Assembly (NCBI RefSeq): GCF_009604425.1
Contig: NZ_WEGI01000009.1
Span: 124,001 to 188,000, forward strand
Reading direction: 5' to 3'
DNA from: Nocardia aurantia
GTDB lineage: Bacteria; Actinomycetota; Actinomycetes; Mycobacteriales; Mycobacteriaceae
DNA length: 64,000 nt
A program made the position numbers and the translations under genes. Of this stretch, positions 48,903-57,772 are shown one piece after another. Every line of letters begins with the position of its first letter. Positions within the stretch are counted from its first letter, which is position 1. The notes under the pieces are model-generated. The model made no database searches. It had not been told where the DNA came from and was given only the letters and a program-made list of their open reading frames with translations.

Positions 48903-49877
48903 ATGGGATCGACCGGGCCGGTCCGGATCGCAGCCCGTGCGCTCGTCGCCACCGTATCCGCCACGCTGCTGGTTTCCTGCTCACACGACGCCGGCGGACC
49001 GGTCCTGCGGGTGGGTGCGGGCAATTCGGATCAGGCTGATTTGATCGCCGAAATCTATGCCGGCGCCCTCGCCCGCACCGGTGCCCGAACCGCCGTGGTG
49101 GCGCATTTGGGACAACGCCGCGACTATCTGGCCGCTCTCGACGCCGGCACCGTCGTCCTGGTCGGTGAGGCCAGCGGCGACCTGCTGACCACCTTCGACC
49201 CGAACTCACCCGCCCACCTTCCCGATCGGACCCCGGCGGCGGGCACCACGGACACCGCCCCGGCCGCCGCGGCACCGGTCCCCGATGTCGCCGACGCACT
49301 GAGCCGCGCACTGCCGCAAGGTCTCTCGGTCTCCGACATCGCCGACGGCACCGACCTCCGCCCTGCCCTGGTGGCCCGCGCCACGGACGATCTGCCCGCC
49401 GCGCTACCGGATCTGGCCTCGCGATGTGCCGACCTCACCGTCGGTATCGCCACCGGCTCCGAACTGGATCCCTTGCGTCCCGCCGTCGACCCGCAGCGCG
49501 ACGTGATCGACCCACTGCACGCCCGGTACGGCTGCGACGTCCCCCACGCCACCGTCTACCCGTCGGACACCGACCTGCGGAAAGCGTTGCAGGAAGGCCA
49601 GATCCAGCTGGGCGTCCTCACCGCCCCGGCTGCCCTGCTGCCCGGGGGCACAGCCGGTCTGACCACGATCGCCGACCCGCGCTATGCCTTCCGCGCCCGA
49701 AACGTGCTGCCGCTGTTCCGCACCGGCTCCCTCACCCCGGTGCAGATCAAGAAACTCAACTATGTCGCGGGCGAACTGACCACCGCCGAACTGATCGAGA
49801 TGATCGTCCGCATCCGCGACGACCACGCCTCTGCCGCAACCCTGGCCCGCGCCTGGCTGGACGCACACTCGCTCTGA
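48903..49877 (+). CDS. Second, diverged osmolyte-binding-like lipoprotein
   Basis: 324 residues with a lipoprotein signal (lipobox LVSC, about residue 26) and a binding fold distantly like the ProX gene on the other side: VLRVGAGNSDQADLIAEIYAGAL, GQRRDYLAALDAGTVVLVGE, GIATGSELDPL, LTTIADPRYAFRARNVLPLFR, and LTTAELIEMIVRIRD in place of LTTAELISLNDAVSG. The ligand-box residues differ, so it may bind another solute or act as a sensor. It could deliver to the same permease. ATG 48903; a GTG at 48888 is possible. Confidence 0.78.
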   Translation: MGSTGPVRIAARALVATVSATLLVSCSHDAGGPVLRVGAGNSDQADLIAEIYAGALARTGARTAVVAHLGQRRDYLAALDAGTVVLVGEASGDLLTTFDPNSPAHLPDRTPAAGTTDTAPAAAAPVPDVADALSRALPQGLSVSDIADGTDLRPALVARATDDLPAALPDLASRCADLTVGIATGSELDPLRPAVDPQRDVIDPLHARYGCDVPHATVYPSDTDLRKALQEGQIQLGVLTAPAALLPGGTAGLTTIADPRYAFRARNVLPLFRTGSLTPVQIKKLNYVAGELTTAELIEMIVRIRDDHASAATLARAWLDAHSL

Positions 49878-49988
49878 GCCGGATCGGGCCGCCTTCGGGC
49901 CGGCCGTGGACCAGGTGATCGGCGCGGCGTCGATCGGTCCGGTTCCGAGTACGAACTCGACTCTCGATAGCCGAATAATTGCCAGGTG

Positions 49989-49994
49989 TAGGCT
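49989..49994 (+). promoter_or_regulatory. Probable -10 of the lipoprotein gene
   Basis: TAGGCT, which would start a leader of about 30 nt containing GGGAGG just before the ATG at 50034. Confidence 0.45.
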
Positions 49995-50033
49995 CGACCT
50001 GCCGAATGTGTCTGTTCCACTCGGGAGGCGCCC

Positions 50034-50531
50034 ATGCTGGTCCGGAGGTTTCCCCGCGTCGTCGCGGCCGTCGCCGCGGTGGCGACCGCCGCGACCCTCG
50101 CCGGTTGCGGCGGTAGTTCGACGATCGCGAACAACACCGGCACGTCACCGGAGGTGCGGCAGGCGGTGACCGACACCTACGACCGCTTCTTCAGCACCTC
50201 GATCCCGGTGGAGGAGAAACCCGCGTTGCTGGAGAACGGCCAGGCGTTCACCCAGGCGCTGAAGGATCGCGCCGATTCCACGATCGCCAAGAAGTCGCGG
50301 GTGACCGTCTCCGATGTCGCGAGCACCGGCCCGGACAGCGCCGACGTGATCTTCACCGTCTCGTTCGGCGGCCTGCCGATGCTGCGCAATCGCAAGGGCG
50401 GCGCGATCCGGACCGGCGGCACCTGGAAGGTCACCCAGGCGACCTTCTGTTCCCTGCTCCAGATGCAGGGCGGCGCGCCCCCGGTCTGCGAAACCGGCTC
50501 CTCGACGACGGCCGCCGTGCCGAGCAACTGA
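50034..50531 (+). CDS. Lipoprotein, MTB12-like
   Basis: 165 residues: a signal peptide (RRFPRVVAAVAAVATAATLAGC, lipobox LAGC; outlined) and a mature NTF2-like domain, SPEVRQAVTDTYDRFFSTSIPV, DSADVIFTVSFGGLPML and TWKVTQATFCSLLQMQGGAPPVC. The domain and the two C-terminal cysteines recall the low-molecular-weight antigen MTB12/CFP-2 family of mycobacteria, which is of unknown function. GGGAGG before the ATG supports the start. Its stop is directly adjacent to the stop of the convergent TetR gene. Confidence 0.7.
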   Translation: MLVRRFPRVVAAVAAVATAATLAGCGGSSTIANNTGTSPEVRQAVTDTYDRFFSTSIPVEEKPALLENGQAFTQALKDRADSTIAKKSRVTVSDVASTGPDSADVIFTVSFGGLPMLRNRKGGAIRTGGTWKVTQATFCSLLQMQGGAPPVCETGSSTTAAVPSN

Positions 50532-51161
50532 TCAGCCGCCCAGTGCCGCGGTCAGCTCCGGATGTCCGGCCAGGGCCGGCAACGACTCCACCAGCAGGTC
50601 GATCAGCTGATCGCGGCTGACCGTGGCGGTACGCAGCCAGCTCAGCGTGGTCTCCTCGGCGAAGGCGATCCAGCCGCGCACGGCCAGCCGCAGTCGCGGC
50701 AGGTCGGCGTCGTCGAGGGTGATCGGCGCGGCGTCGAGCACCCGATCGGCGACGGCCCCGCGGGTCGCGTCGACCAGGGCCGCCAGGTCGGGATCGGCGC
50801 TGGCCGGTCCCCGCAACAACGCCAGATACGAGGTGCGGTTGTCGCTGACGTAGTCGACGTAGCGGCACACCGCGTCGCGCAGCATCTCCGGCAGCGGGAG
50901 GGTGTGGTCGGGGGTGGTGCGGGCGAGCATTTCGGCATTGGCGTGCCGGACGACGGCCAGCTGGAATTCCTGCAGGGTGGGGAAGTAGTGGAACAACAGC
51001 CCGCGCGAGATGCCGGCCCGTTCGGCGATGTCGCCGACGGAGATGTCGTGCAGCGCCTTCTCCCGCAGCATCCGCACGCCCAGGGTGATCAGCTGCTCCC
51101 GCCGGTCGGCCGGGCTCAGCCGCACCCTTTTCGCGCCCGTACCGGGACTGTTCACACTCAC
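50532..51161 (-). CDS. TetR-family regulator of the monooxygenase operon
   Basis: A TetR regulator of about 209 residues. The HTH is at about 25-70 (LITLGVRMLREKALHDISVGDIAERAGISRGLLFHYFPTLQEF; outlined), and the rest is a helical ligand-binding domain. It is divergent from the monooxygenase gene, and a perfect 13-bp palindrome overlaps its promoter region, so it probably represses both itself and that operon. GTG 51161 is chosen from TAGGAT with 6 nt; GTG 51164 immediately before it is possible. Confidence 0.88.
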   Translation of the reverse strand: MSVNSPGTGAKRVRLSPADRREQLITLGVRMLREKALHDISVGDIAERAGISRGLLFHYFPTLQEFQLAVVRHANAEMLARTTPDHTLPLPEMLRDAVCRYVDYVSDNRTSYLALLRGPASADPDLAALVDATRGAVADRVLDAAPITLDDADLPRLRLAVRGWIAFAEETTLSWLRTATVSRDQLIDLLVESLPALAGHPELTAALGG

Positions 51162-51167
51162 CACGCC

Positions 51168-51173
51168 ATCCTA
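51168..51173 (-). promoter_or_regulatory. -10 element of TetR gene, leaderless
   Basis: TAGGAT on the minus strand, 6 nt before the GTG at 51161 and next to the palindrome at 51175. Confidence 0.5.
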
Positions 51174-51174
51174 C

Positions 51175-51187
51175 TGAACCGGGTTCA
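51175..51187. promoter_or_regulatory. Probable TetR operator
   Basis: TGAACCGGGTTCA is a perfect dyad with 6-bp arms around one G. It sits between the divergent promoters of the TetR and monooxygenase genes. Confidence 0.6.
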
Positions 51188-51216
51188 ATACTATTGACTG
51201 CGAATCAACAAGACTT

Positions 51217-51222
51217 TAGGCT
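51217..51222 (+). promoter_or_regulatory. -10 element of monooxygenase gene, leaderless
   Basis: TAGGCT followed by 7 nt and the ATG at 51230. Confidence 0.6.
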
Positions 51223-51229
51223 GCGTTAC

Positions 51230-52795
51230 ATGAGTCGCAAGGTTACAGACAACGGTGTCGCGCCGGAGGAGGCTGCCGACGACCGGGCCGCCCGGCACGT
51301 GCACGTCCTCATCATCGGCAGCGGATTCTCGGGGCTGGGTCTGGCGATCCGGCTGAGTCAGGACGGGCGGGACGACTACCTGGTCCTCGAGCGCGGCAGC
51401 GACGTCGGCGGCACCTGGCGCGACAACACCTATCCGGGTGCGGCCTGCGACGTGCCGTCCCATCTGTACTCGTATTCCTTTGCGCTGAACCCGAACTGGT
51501 CGCGCTCGTTCTCCCGGCAGCCCGAGATCCAGCGCTACATCCAGGATGTCGCCGATCGCTACCGGGTGCGCGACAAGCACGTCTTCGACTGCGAGATGAC
51601 CGGCGCGCGCTGGAACGACACCACGAAGCGCTGGGAGGTGCAGACCAGCCGCGGCGCCTACACCGCCGACATCCTGGTCTCCGCGGTCGGCGCGCTCTGC
51701 GAGCCCGCGCTGCCGGATATCAGAGGCATCAACGACTTCCAGGGTGAACTCTTCCATTCCGCGCGCTGGGACCACGATTCCGATCTGGCCGGCAAGCGGG
51801 TCGCGGTGATCGGCACCGGCGCCTCGGCGATCCAGATCGTGCCCTCGATCGCGCCGCGGGTCGCCCGGCTGGACGTCTACCAGCGCACCGCGCCGTGGCT
51901 GCTGCCGCGGATGGACCGGCCGTACACACTGCCGGAACGGCTGGCGTTCAAACATCTGCCCGGCGTGCAGCGGTTGTCCCGCACGGCCATCTACGCCGCG
52001 CGCGAATCCCAGGTCGTGGGCCTGGCGAAATTCCCGCCCGCCATGCTGGCCCTGGAGTTGATCGCGCGGGCGAAGCTGCGGCGCGAGGTGCCCGACAAGG
52101 CGTTGCGGGCCAAGGTCACCCCGAACTTCCGGATCGGCTGCAAGCGCATGCTGATCTCCAACGAGTACTACCCGGCCCTCGGCCGCGCCAACGTCGACCT
52201 GGTCACCGACGGCATCCGGGAGATCCGGGCCGGTTCGATCGTTGCCGCCGACGGCACCGAGCGCGAGGTCGACGCGATCGTCGTCGCCACCGGCTTCCAC
52301 GTCACCGACTCCCCGGCCTACGAGGTGGTGTACGGCCGCGAGGGCCGCAGTCTCGCATCGGTTTTCGACGAATCGGGGCAGCAGGGCTACAAGGGTTCGG
52401 CGATCGCCGGCTACCCCAACATGTTCTTCCTGCTCGGCCCGAACGTGGGCCTCGGCCACACCTCGATGGTGTACATGATCGAGTCCCAGATCAGCTACAT
52501 CGCCGACGCGATCGCGACCGTGGACCGGCTCGGCCTGAGTACCGTGGAGGTACGAAAGTCGGTGCAGGACAACTACAATCGAGATCTGCAGCGCAAGTTG
52601 GTAGGTTCGGTGTGGAATACCGGCGGCTGCGCCAGCTGGTATCTCGACAAGCACGGCAACAACACCACGCTGTGGCCGGACTTCACGTTCCGGTTCCGTA
52701 GGATGCTCGAGAAATTCGACCCGGGGGCATACGACACGACCGTCGCCGACGGCGCAGCGGCGCGGCCCGATCCGAAGGTGGTAGCAGCACGATGA
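51230..52795 (+). CDS. Flavin-containing Baeyer-Villiger-type monooxygenase (MymA/EthA-like)
   Basis: 521 residues. It has two Rossmann motifs (IIGSGFSGLGLAIRL at about 28-42; VIGTGASAIQI at about 192), the GGTWRDNTYPGAACD motif, and the type I BVMO fingerprint FQGELFHSARWDHD. Such enzymes insert oxygen into ketones and can activate pro-drugs such as ethionamide. It is followed by an SDR and a lipase-type hydrolase with 4- and 7-bp junctions, as in the M. tuberculosis mymA-lipR-sad set, so the three may process a hydrophobic ketone or cell-wall lipid. ATG 51230 fits the leaderless spacing. Confidence 0.9.
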   Translation: MSRKVTDNGVAPEEAADDRAARHVHVLIIGSGFSGLGLAIRLSQDGRDDYLVLERGSDVGGTWRDNTYPGAACDVPSHLYSYSFALNPNWSRSFSRQPEIQRYIQDVADRYRVRDKHVFDCEMTGARWNDTTKRWEVQTSRGAYTADILVSAVGALCEPALPDIRGINDFQGELFHSARWDHDSDLAGKRVAVIGTGASAIQIVPSIAPRVARLDVYQRTAPWLLPRMDRPYTLPERLAFKHLPGVQRLSRTAIYAARESQVVGLAKFPPAMLALELIARAKLRREVPDKALRAKVTPNFRIGCKRMLISNEYYPALGRANVDLVTDGIREIRAGSIVAADGTEREVDAIVVATGFHVTDSPAYEVVYGREGRSLASVFDESGQQGYKGSAIAGYPNMFFLLGPNVGLGHTSMVYMIESQISYIADAIATVDRLGLSTVEVRKSVQDNYNRDLQRKLVGSVWNTGGCASWYLDKHGNNTTLWPDFTFRFRRMLEKFDPGAYDTTVADGAAARPDPKVVAAR

Positions 52796-53628
52796 GCGAA
52801 ACGAACAACGAGTACTTCCGCGGCAAGGTCTGCGTGATCACCGGGGCCGGTTCGGGTATCGGCCGCGCCCTCGCCGAGAACCTGGCCGGCCGCGGCGCGA
52901 AACTCGCCCTGTCCGACATCGATGCCGAGGGCCTCGCCGACACCGCCCGGCGCTGTACGGAACTGGGCTCCGAGGTCAAATCGGATCGGCTGAACGTGGT
53001 CGAGCGGGAGTCCGTGCTGCTCTACGCCGACGCGGTCAAACAGCATTTCGGCGTGGTCCATCAGGTCTACAACAACGCCGGCATCGCGTTCCACGGCGAC
53101 GTCGTGCGCTCGGAGTTCAAGGACATCGAGCGCATCATGGACGTCGACTTCTGGGGAGTCGTCAACGGCACCAAGGCTTTTCTGCCCTACCTGATCGAAT
53201 CCGGTGCGGGACACGTGGTCAACGTGTCGAGTCTGTTCGGCCTGATCGCCGTCCCGGGCCAGAGTGCCTACAACGCGGCGAAGTTCGCGGTGCGCGGCTT
53301 CACCGAGGCGCTGCGCCAGGAGATGCTGGTGAGCGGGCAGCCGGTCAAGGTCACCTGCGTGCATCCCGGCGGCATCAAGACCGCGGTCGCGCGCAACAGC
53401 GGCTACGCCGAGGGCATCGACTCGGCGCGGTTCGCGGCGTTCTTCGACAGCAAGCTGGCCCTGCACACCCCGGAGATGGCCGCGCACACCATCACCGAGG
53501 GCGTCCGCAAGGGGCACGGCCGGGTGCTGATCGGCTGGGAGGCCAAGGCGCTGGACGCGTTCGTCCGCGTCACCGGCTCCTACTATCAGCGCATCGCGTC
53601 CGTGGTCACCAAGCGATTCCTGCCCTGA
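52792..53628 (+). CDS. Short-chain dehydrogenase/reductase
   Basis: 278 residues of the classical SDR family: cofactor motif TGAGSGIGRALAENLAG (about residues 18-34), NNAGIAFHGD, catalytic serine in VNVSSLFGLIAVPGQSAYNAAKFAV, with the YxxxK pair in SAYNAAKFA. It probably interconverts an alcohol and a ketone for the monooxygenase. The ATG overlaps the monooxygenase stop (ATGA). It resembles the Rv3085-type SDR of the mymA operon. Confidence 0.9.
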   Translation: MSETNNEYFRGKVCVITGAGSGIGRALAENLAGRGAKLALSDIDAEGLADTARRCTELGSEVKSDRLNVVERESVLLYADAVKQHFGVVHQVYNNAGIAFHGDVVRSEFKDIERIMDVDFWGVVNGTKAFLPYLIESGAGHVVNVSSLFGLIAVPGQSAYNAAKFAVRGFTEALRQEMLVSGQPVKVTCVHPGGIKTAVARNSGYAEGIDSARFAAFFDSKLALHTPEMAAHTITEGVRKGHGRVLIGWEAKALDAFVRVTGSYYQRIASVVTKRFLP

Positions 53629-53635
53629 ACCGGTG

Positions 53636-54553
53636 ATGACCGTGCCCGCACTCCGCGAATTCGCGCTTCCGGTGCCGATCGCCCGCGCGATCCTGCACCC
53701 GTTCTTCCGGTTCACCATGCACCCGCGGGTTCCGTGGCGGGTGCAGCGCGCGGTGCTGGATGCCGGATCGGTGCTCCAGCAGTCGCCGCCCGGCACCCGG
53801 GTGCAGCGGTTGCGCCTGGGCGGCCGGCCCGCCGAGCGGGTCACCAGCGACCGGCCGGCCGCCGCCGGTGCGGTGCTGTACCTGCACGGCGGCGGCTACA
53901 CCATCGGCTCCCCGGCCACCCATCGCAGCCTGGCCGCGCATCTGGCCCGGGACCTGCGGCGGCCGGTGTACCTGCCGGACTACCGGCTGGCGCCGGAACA
54001 TCCGTACCCGGCCGCGCTGGACGACGCCGAGGCGGCGTTCCTGGAACTGCTCGGCAGCGGGTTCGCGCCGGAAAACCTGGTGGTGGCCGGTGATTCGGCC
54101 GGTGGCGGGCTGGCGCTGGCACTGGCCGAACGCCTGCGGGACGAGCACGGGATCCGGCCCGCCGCACTGGGTCTGATCGCGCCCTGGGCCGATCCGAACG
54201 AGAAGCCGCCGCGCGCCAGGGATCTGGTGATCAACTCCGCGTGGTCGCGGGCCGCGGCCGCGGCCTACCGGGCCGGCGGCAGCGGCCTCGAGGTGGGCTA
54301 CGCGCCGCTGCTCGGCCGCCTCGACGGGCTGCCACCGGTGTACGTCCAGGCCGATACCGGTGAGTTGCTGTACGGACAGTGCACCAGGCTGGTGGCGGGG
54401 CTGCGGGCGGCCGGCGTGCCGGTGCGCTTCTCGGTGACCAGCGGGCTCTGGCACGTCGCCCAGTTGCAGGCGGCGCTGGTGGCTCCGGCGGCATCCGAAC
54501 TGCGCGAAATGAGCGGTTTCCTCGGGCAGGCGCTGAAGCCCGCGGCGGCCTGA
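53636..54553 (+). CDS. Alpha/beta hydrolase, hormone-sensitive-lipase family (LipR-like)
   Basis: 305 residues. The oxyanion-hole motif is LYLHGGGYTIGS, the nucleophile elbow VAGDSAGGGLALAL, with YRLAPEHPYPAALDD between them. The acid residue region reads ADTGELLYGQ, where the family often has a DxL or EVL form, so glutamate may serve; the histidine is in GLWHVAQ. A short-chain ester or cell-wall ester is the likely substrate. GTG at 53633 and ATG at 53636 are both possible starts. Last gene of the monooxygenase operon. Confidence 0.88.
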   Translation: MTVPALREFALPVPIARAILHPFFRFTMHPRVPWRVQRAVLDAGSVLQQSPPGTRVQRLRLGGRPAERVTSDRPAAAGAVLYLHGGGYTIGSPATHRSLAAHLARDLRRPVYLPDYRLAPEHPYPAALDDAEAAFLELLGSGFAPENLVVAGDSAGGGLALALAERLRDEHGIRPAALGLIAPWADPNEKPPRARDLVINSAWSRAAAAAYRAGGSGLEVGYAPLLGRLDGLPPVYVQADTGELLYGQCTRLVAGLRAAGVPVRFSVTSGLWHVAQLQAALVAPAASELREMSGFLGQALKPAAA

Positions 54554-54679
54554 TCCCTAGGATGGGTGCGCTGCCGCTCCCTGCGTCCGCGCCGATCCGG
54601 GCGGTGCGCCCGACCGCGGGCGTACCCGATCCCGGTGTTCGCGCCGAGGGCGACGTGGCGTAGGTTACGAATGAGTAAA

Positions 54680-54695
54680 GCTACCGGCGGGTAGC
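54680..54695. promoter_or_regulatory. Palindrome before fadD15
   Basis: GCTACC and GGTAGC surround GGCG, 17 bp before the ATG. A possible operator for a fatty-acid regulator, or a leader hairpin; a TAGGTT at 54661 upstream could be the -10. Confidence 0.4.
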
Positions 54696-54712
54696 ACATC
54701 GGAAGGGTTGCG

Positions 54713-56503
54713 ATGCGAGAATTCGAGGTTCCGGCGACATACGCCATCCCCGAGGATGCCAACATGGCCGACGGGGCCTTCCGGCATGCCGAGCGCACGC
54801 CCGGCCTGGTCGTGTTCAACACGCCCGACGGCCGGGGCGGCTGGAACGACGTCACCGCCGCCGAATTCGCCGCCTCGGTGACCGCCGTGGCCAAGGGCCT
54901 CATCGCCACCGGCATCGAACTCGGCGATCGCGTCGCCATCCTGGCCGCCACCCGCTACGAGTGGGTGGTCCTCGACTTCGCCATCTGGGCCGCGGGCGGC
55001 TGTACCGTCGCCATCTTCGACAGCTCCTCGGCCGAGCAGGCCCGCTGGATCCTGTCGGACTCCGCCACCCGGCTGCTGGTGGTCGAGAAGCCGAAGCATC
55101 GCGCCACCATCGCCGAGATCGAGTCCGGACTGCCGGAGCTGAAGGAGACGCTGCAGTTCGACGGCGGCGCCCTCGACGAGCTGATCGCCCGCGGCCGCGA
55201 CCTCGACGACCGGGTCGTCCACGAGCGCCGCGCCGAGGTGAAGGCCGCCTCACCGGCCACGCTGATCTACACCTCCGGCACCACCGGCCGCCCCAAGGGC
55301 GTCATGCTCACGCACGCCAACCTCTACGCCGAATCCGCCGCCGACCGGGCCGCCATGCCGGAGTTCCTGAAGCCCGGCAACAAGTCGCTGCTGTTCCTGC
55401 CGCTGGCCCACGTGTTCGCGCGTGCGGTGGCGCTGGCCGCCTTCGACGCCGGGGTCACCGTCGCGCACACCGCCGATTGGTCCACGCTGGTCGAGCAGTT
55501 CGGGCAGTACCGGCCGGACTTCATCCTGTCCGTGCCGCGCGTCTTCGAGAAGGTGTTCAACGGCGCCCGGCAGAAGGCGTACGACGGCGGCAAGGGCAAG
55601 ATCTTCGATGTGGCCGCCGACACCGCCATCGCGTACAGCACGGCCCAGCAGGCCGGCGGCGCCGGTCTGCTGCTGAAGGTGAAGCACGCGCTGTTCGACC
55701 GGCTGGTCTACGGCCAGCTGCGGGCCGCGATGGGCGGCCGCTGCCAGTCCGCGGTCTCCGGCGGCGGGCCGCTGGGCGCGCGTCTGGGCCATTTCTTCCG
55801 CGGCGTGGGCGTCACCATCTACGAGGGCTACGGCCTGACCGAATCCACCGCGGCCGTCTCCGTGAACACGCCGGAGTACATCCGCGTCGGCTCGGTCGGC
55901 CGCCCGCTGCCCGGCCATGCCGCCAAGATCGCCGAGGACGGCGAGCTGCTGATCCGCGGCCCGGTGATCTTCGCCGGATACTGGCGCAATCCGGAGGCCT
56001 CGGCCGACGCGTTCGTCGACGGCTGGTTCAAGACCGGCGACCTGGGCGCCCTCGACGATCGTGGCTTCATCACGATCACCGGCCGCAAGAAGGAGATCAT
56101 CGTCACCGCCGGCGGCAAGAACGTCTCCCCGGCGATGCTCGAGGACTCGTTGCGCGCCAACCCGCTGATCGGCCAGGTGATGGTCGTCGGCGACGGCAAG
56201 CCGTTCGTCGGCGCTCTCGTCACGATCGACCCCGAGGCGCTGCCCGGCTGGAAGCAGCGGCACAACCTGCCCGCCGACCTGCCGGTCGACAAGCTCATCG
56301 AGCTGCCCGACCTGATCGCCGAGGTCGACGCCGCGGTGGCCGACACCAACAAGCTGGTCTCGCACGCCGAGGCGATCAAGAAGGTCCGCATCCTGCCGGT
56401 CGACTGGACCGAGGAGAGCGGCGAGCTCACCCCGAAGATGTCGCTGAAGCGCAACGTGGTGATGCAGAAGTTCGCCGCCGACGTGGACGCCATCTACAGC
56501 TGA
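54713..56503 (+). CDS. fadD15: Long-chain fatty acid-CoA ligase, FadD15-like
   Basis: 596 residues, ANL superfamily. The P-loop TLIYTSGTTGRPKGVML is at about 183, followed by FLPLAHVFAR, the YEGYGLTESTAAVS motif, GWFKTGDLGALDDRGF, ITGRKKEIIVTAGGKNVSP, and the C-terminal lysine in ELTPKMSLKRNVV. This is the FadD15/long-chain AMP-ligase type (AFD_class) that makes acyl-CoA for lipid breakdown or synthesis. GGAAGGG precedes the ATG. It may cooperate with the lipase and SDR upstream, but it has its own promoter region and a strong terminator after it. Confidence 0.9.
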   Translation: MREFEVPATYAIPEDANMADGAFRHAERTPGLVVFNTPDGRGGWNDVTAAEFAASVTAVAKGLIATGIELGDRVAILAATRYEWVVLDFAIWAAGGCTVAIFDSSSAEQARWILSDSATRLLVVEKPKHRATIAEIESGLPELKETLQFDGGALDELIARGRDLDDRVVHERRAEVKAASPATLIYTSGTTGRPKGVMLTHANLYAESAADRAAMPEFLKPGNKSLLFLPLAHVFARAVALAAFDAGVTVAHTADWSTLVEQFGQYRPDFILSVPRVFEKVFNGARQKAYDGGKGKIFDVAADTAIAYSTAQQAGGAGLLLKVKHALFDRLVYGQLRAAMGGRCQSAVSGGGPLGARLGHFFRGVGVTIYEGYGLTESTAAVSVNTPEYIRVGSVGRPLPGHAAKIAEDGELLIRGPVIFAGYWRNPEASADAFVDGWFKTGDLGALDDRGFITITGRKKEIIVTAGGKNVSPAMLEDSLRANPLIGQVMVVGDGKPFVGALVTIDPEALPGWKQRHNLPADLPVDKLIELPDLIAEVDAAVADTNKLVSHAEAIKKVRILPVDWTEESGELTPKMSLKRNVVMQKFAADVDAIYS

Positions 56504-56517
56504 GCCACGCTCCGCGA

Positions 56518-56545
56518 CGGCCCGCATCCGAGTGGATGCGGGCCG
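56518..56545 (+). terminator. Strong terminator hairpin after fadD15
   Basis: CGGCCCGCATCC and GGATGCGGGCCG form a perfect 12-bp stem around GAGT, 14 bp after the stop codon. From here to dhaK (56765) I see no other feature. Confidence 0.8.
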
Positions 56546-56764
56546 TTCGCGTGTCGGCGTGGAATCGCGTCCCCGGACTGCTGCCGACCCTCTGCGGCAG
56601 GCAGGTGCCGTGGTCGCGGGTGCCGGTGTCTCTCGGCGCCGAATTCCTCGCCGGAGCCGCGGCCGTGGTGGCAGCGTGGATGGTGACGCGCGCGAGCGCC
56701 GTCCGTAGCGCCGCCCACGAACCGGTCGAGACCGTCGCCGGAACCCGTCACGAGGAGTACCGCG

Positions 56765-57766
56765 ATGAAGAAATTGATCAACGACCCCGCCGACGTGGTC
56801 GCGCAGGCGCTGGCCGGGATGGCCGCGGCACATCCGGAACTGCGGGTCGACGAGCAGAACCGGCTGATCCTGCGCGGTGACGCGCCCGTGCCCGGCAAGG
56901 TCGGGCTGGTGTCCGGCGGCGGCTCCGGGCACGAGCCGTTGCACGGTGGCTTCGTGGGTTTCGGCATGCTCGACGCCGCTTGTGCCGGTGAGGTTTTCAC
57001 CTCCCCGGTACCGGATCAGATCCTCGCCGCCACCGCCGCCGTGGACGCCGGCGCGGGCGTGCTGCACATCGTCAAGAACTACACCGGCGACGTCATGAAC
57101 TTCGACATGGCCGCCGAACTGGCCGCGGCCGAGACCGGCGCCGAGGTCGTCGCGGTCGTCGTCGACGACGACGTCGCGGTGCGGGACAGCCTGTACACCG
57201 CCGGTCGCCGGGGCGTCGGCGGCACGGTCGTGCTGGAGAAGATCGCCGGTGCCGCGGCCGAACAGGGCCGCCCGCTGGCCGCGGTCGCCGAGCTCGCCCG
57301 CACCGTGAACGCCCGGTCGCGCAGCATGGGCATGGCGCTCACCTCGTGCACCGTCCCCGCCGCGGGCAGACCCACCTTCGAACTCGGCGAGACCGAGATG
57401 GAGATCGGTATCGGCATCCACGGCGAACCCGGCCGCCGCCGCGTGCCGCTGGCTCCGGCGCGCGAGGTCGCCGCGATGCTCGTCGAGCCGATCCTGTCCG
57501 ATCTGCCCTACGACCGGGGCGACCGGGTGATCTGCTTCGTCAACGGCATGGGTGGTACTCCCTTGCTGGAGCTGTACGTGATGTACAACGAGGTGGCGCG
57601 GATCCTGCGCGGGCACGGCGTGCGGATCGCCCGCTCCCTCGTCGGCCCGTACATCACCTCGCTGGAGATGGCCGGCTGCTCCGTCACCCTGACGAGAGTG
57701 GACGACGAACTGCTGGACCTGTGGGATGCGCCGGTGCGAACGCCGGCCCTGCGCTGGGGAGTGTGA
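56765..57766 (+). CDS. dhaK: Dihydroxyacetone kinase subunit DhaK
   Basis: The dihydroxyacetone-binding subunit of a PTS-dependent kinase that makes dihydroxyacetone phosphate. Seen: MKKLINDPADVVAQALAGMA, VSGGGSGHEPLHGGFVGFGM, HIVKNYTGDVMNFDMAAELA, GGTVVLEKIAGA, and the covalent histidine in GIGIHGEPGRRRV. 333 residues, the normal length. GAGGAG precedes the ATG. Downstream dhaL and a DhaM fusion complete the set, so phosphate comes from PEP rather than ATP. Confidence 0.95.
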   Translation: MKKLINDPADVVAQALAGMAAAHPELRVDEQNRLILRGDAPVPGKVGLVSGGGSGHEPLHGGFVGFGMLDAACAGEVFTSPVPDQILAATAAVDAGAGVLHIVKNYTGDVMNFDMAAELAAAETGAEVVAVVVDDDVAVRDSLYTAGRRGVGGTVVLEKIAGAAAEQGRPLAAVAELARTVNARSRSMGMALTSCTVPAAGRPTFELGETEMEIGIGIHGEPGRRRVPLAPAREVAAMLVEPILSDLPYDRGDRVICFVNGMGGTPLLELYVMYNEVARILRGHGVRIARSLVGPYITSLEMAGCSVTLTRVDDELLDLWDAPVRTPALRWGV

Positions 57767-57772
57767 ACCGTT

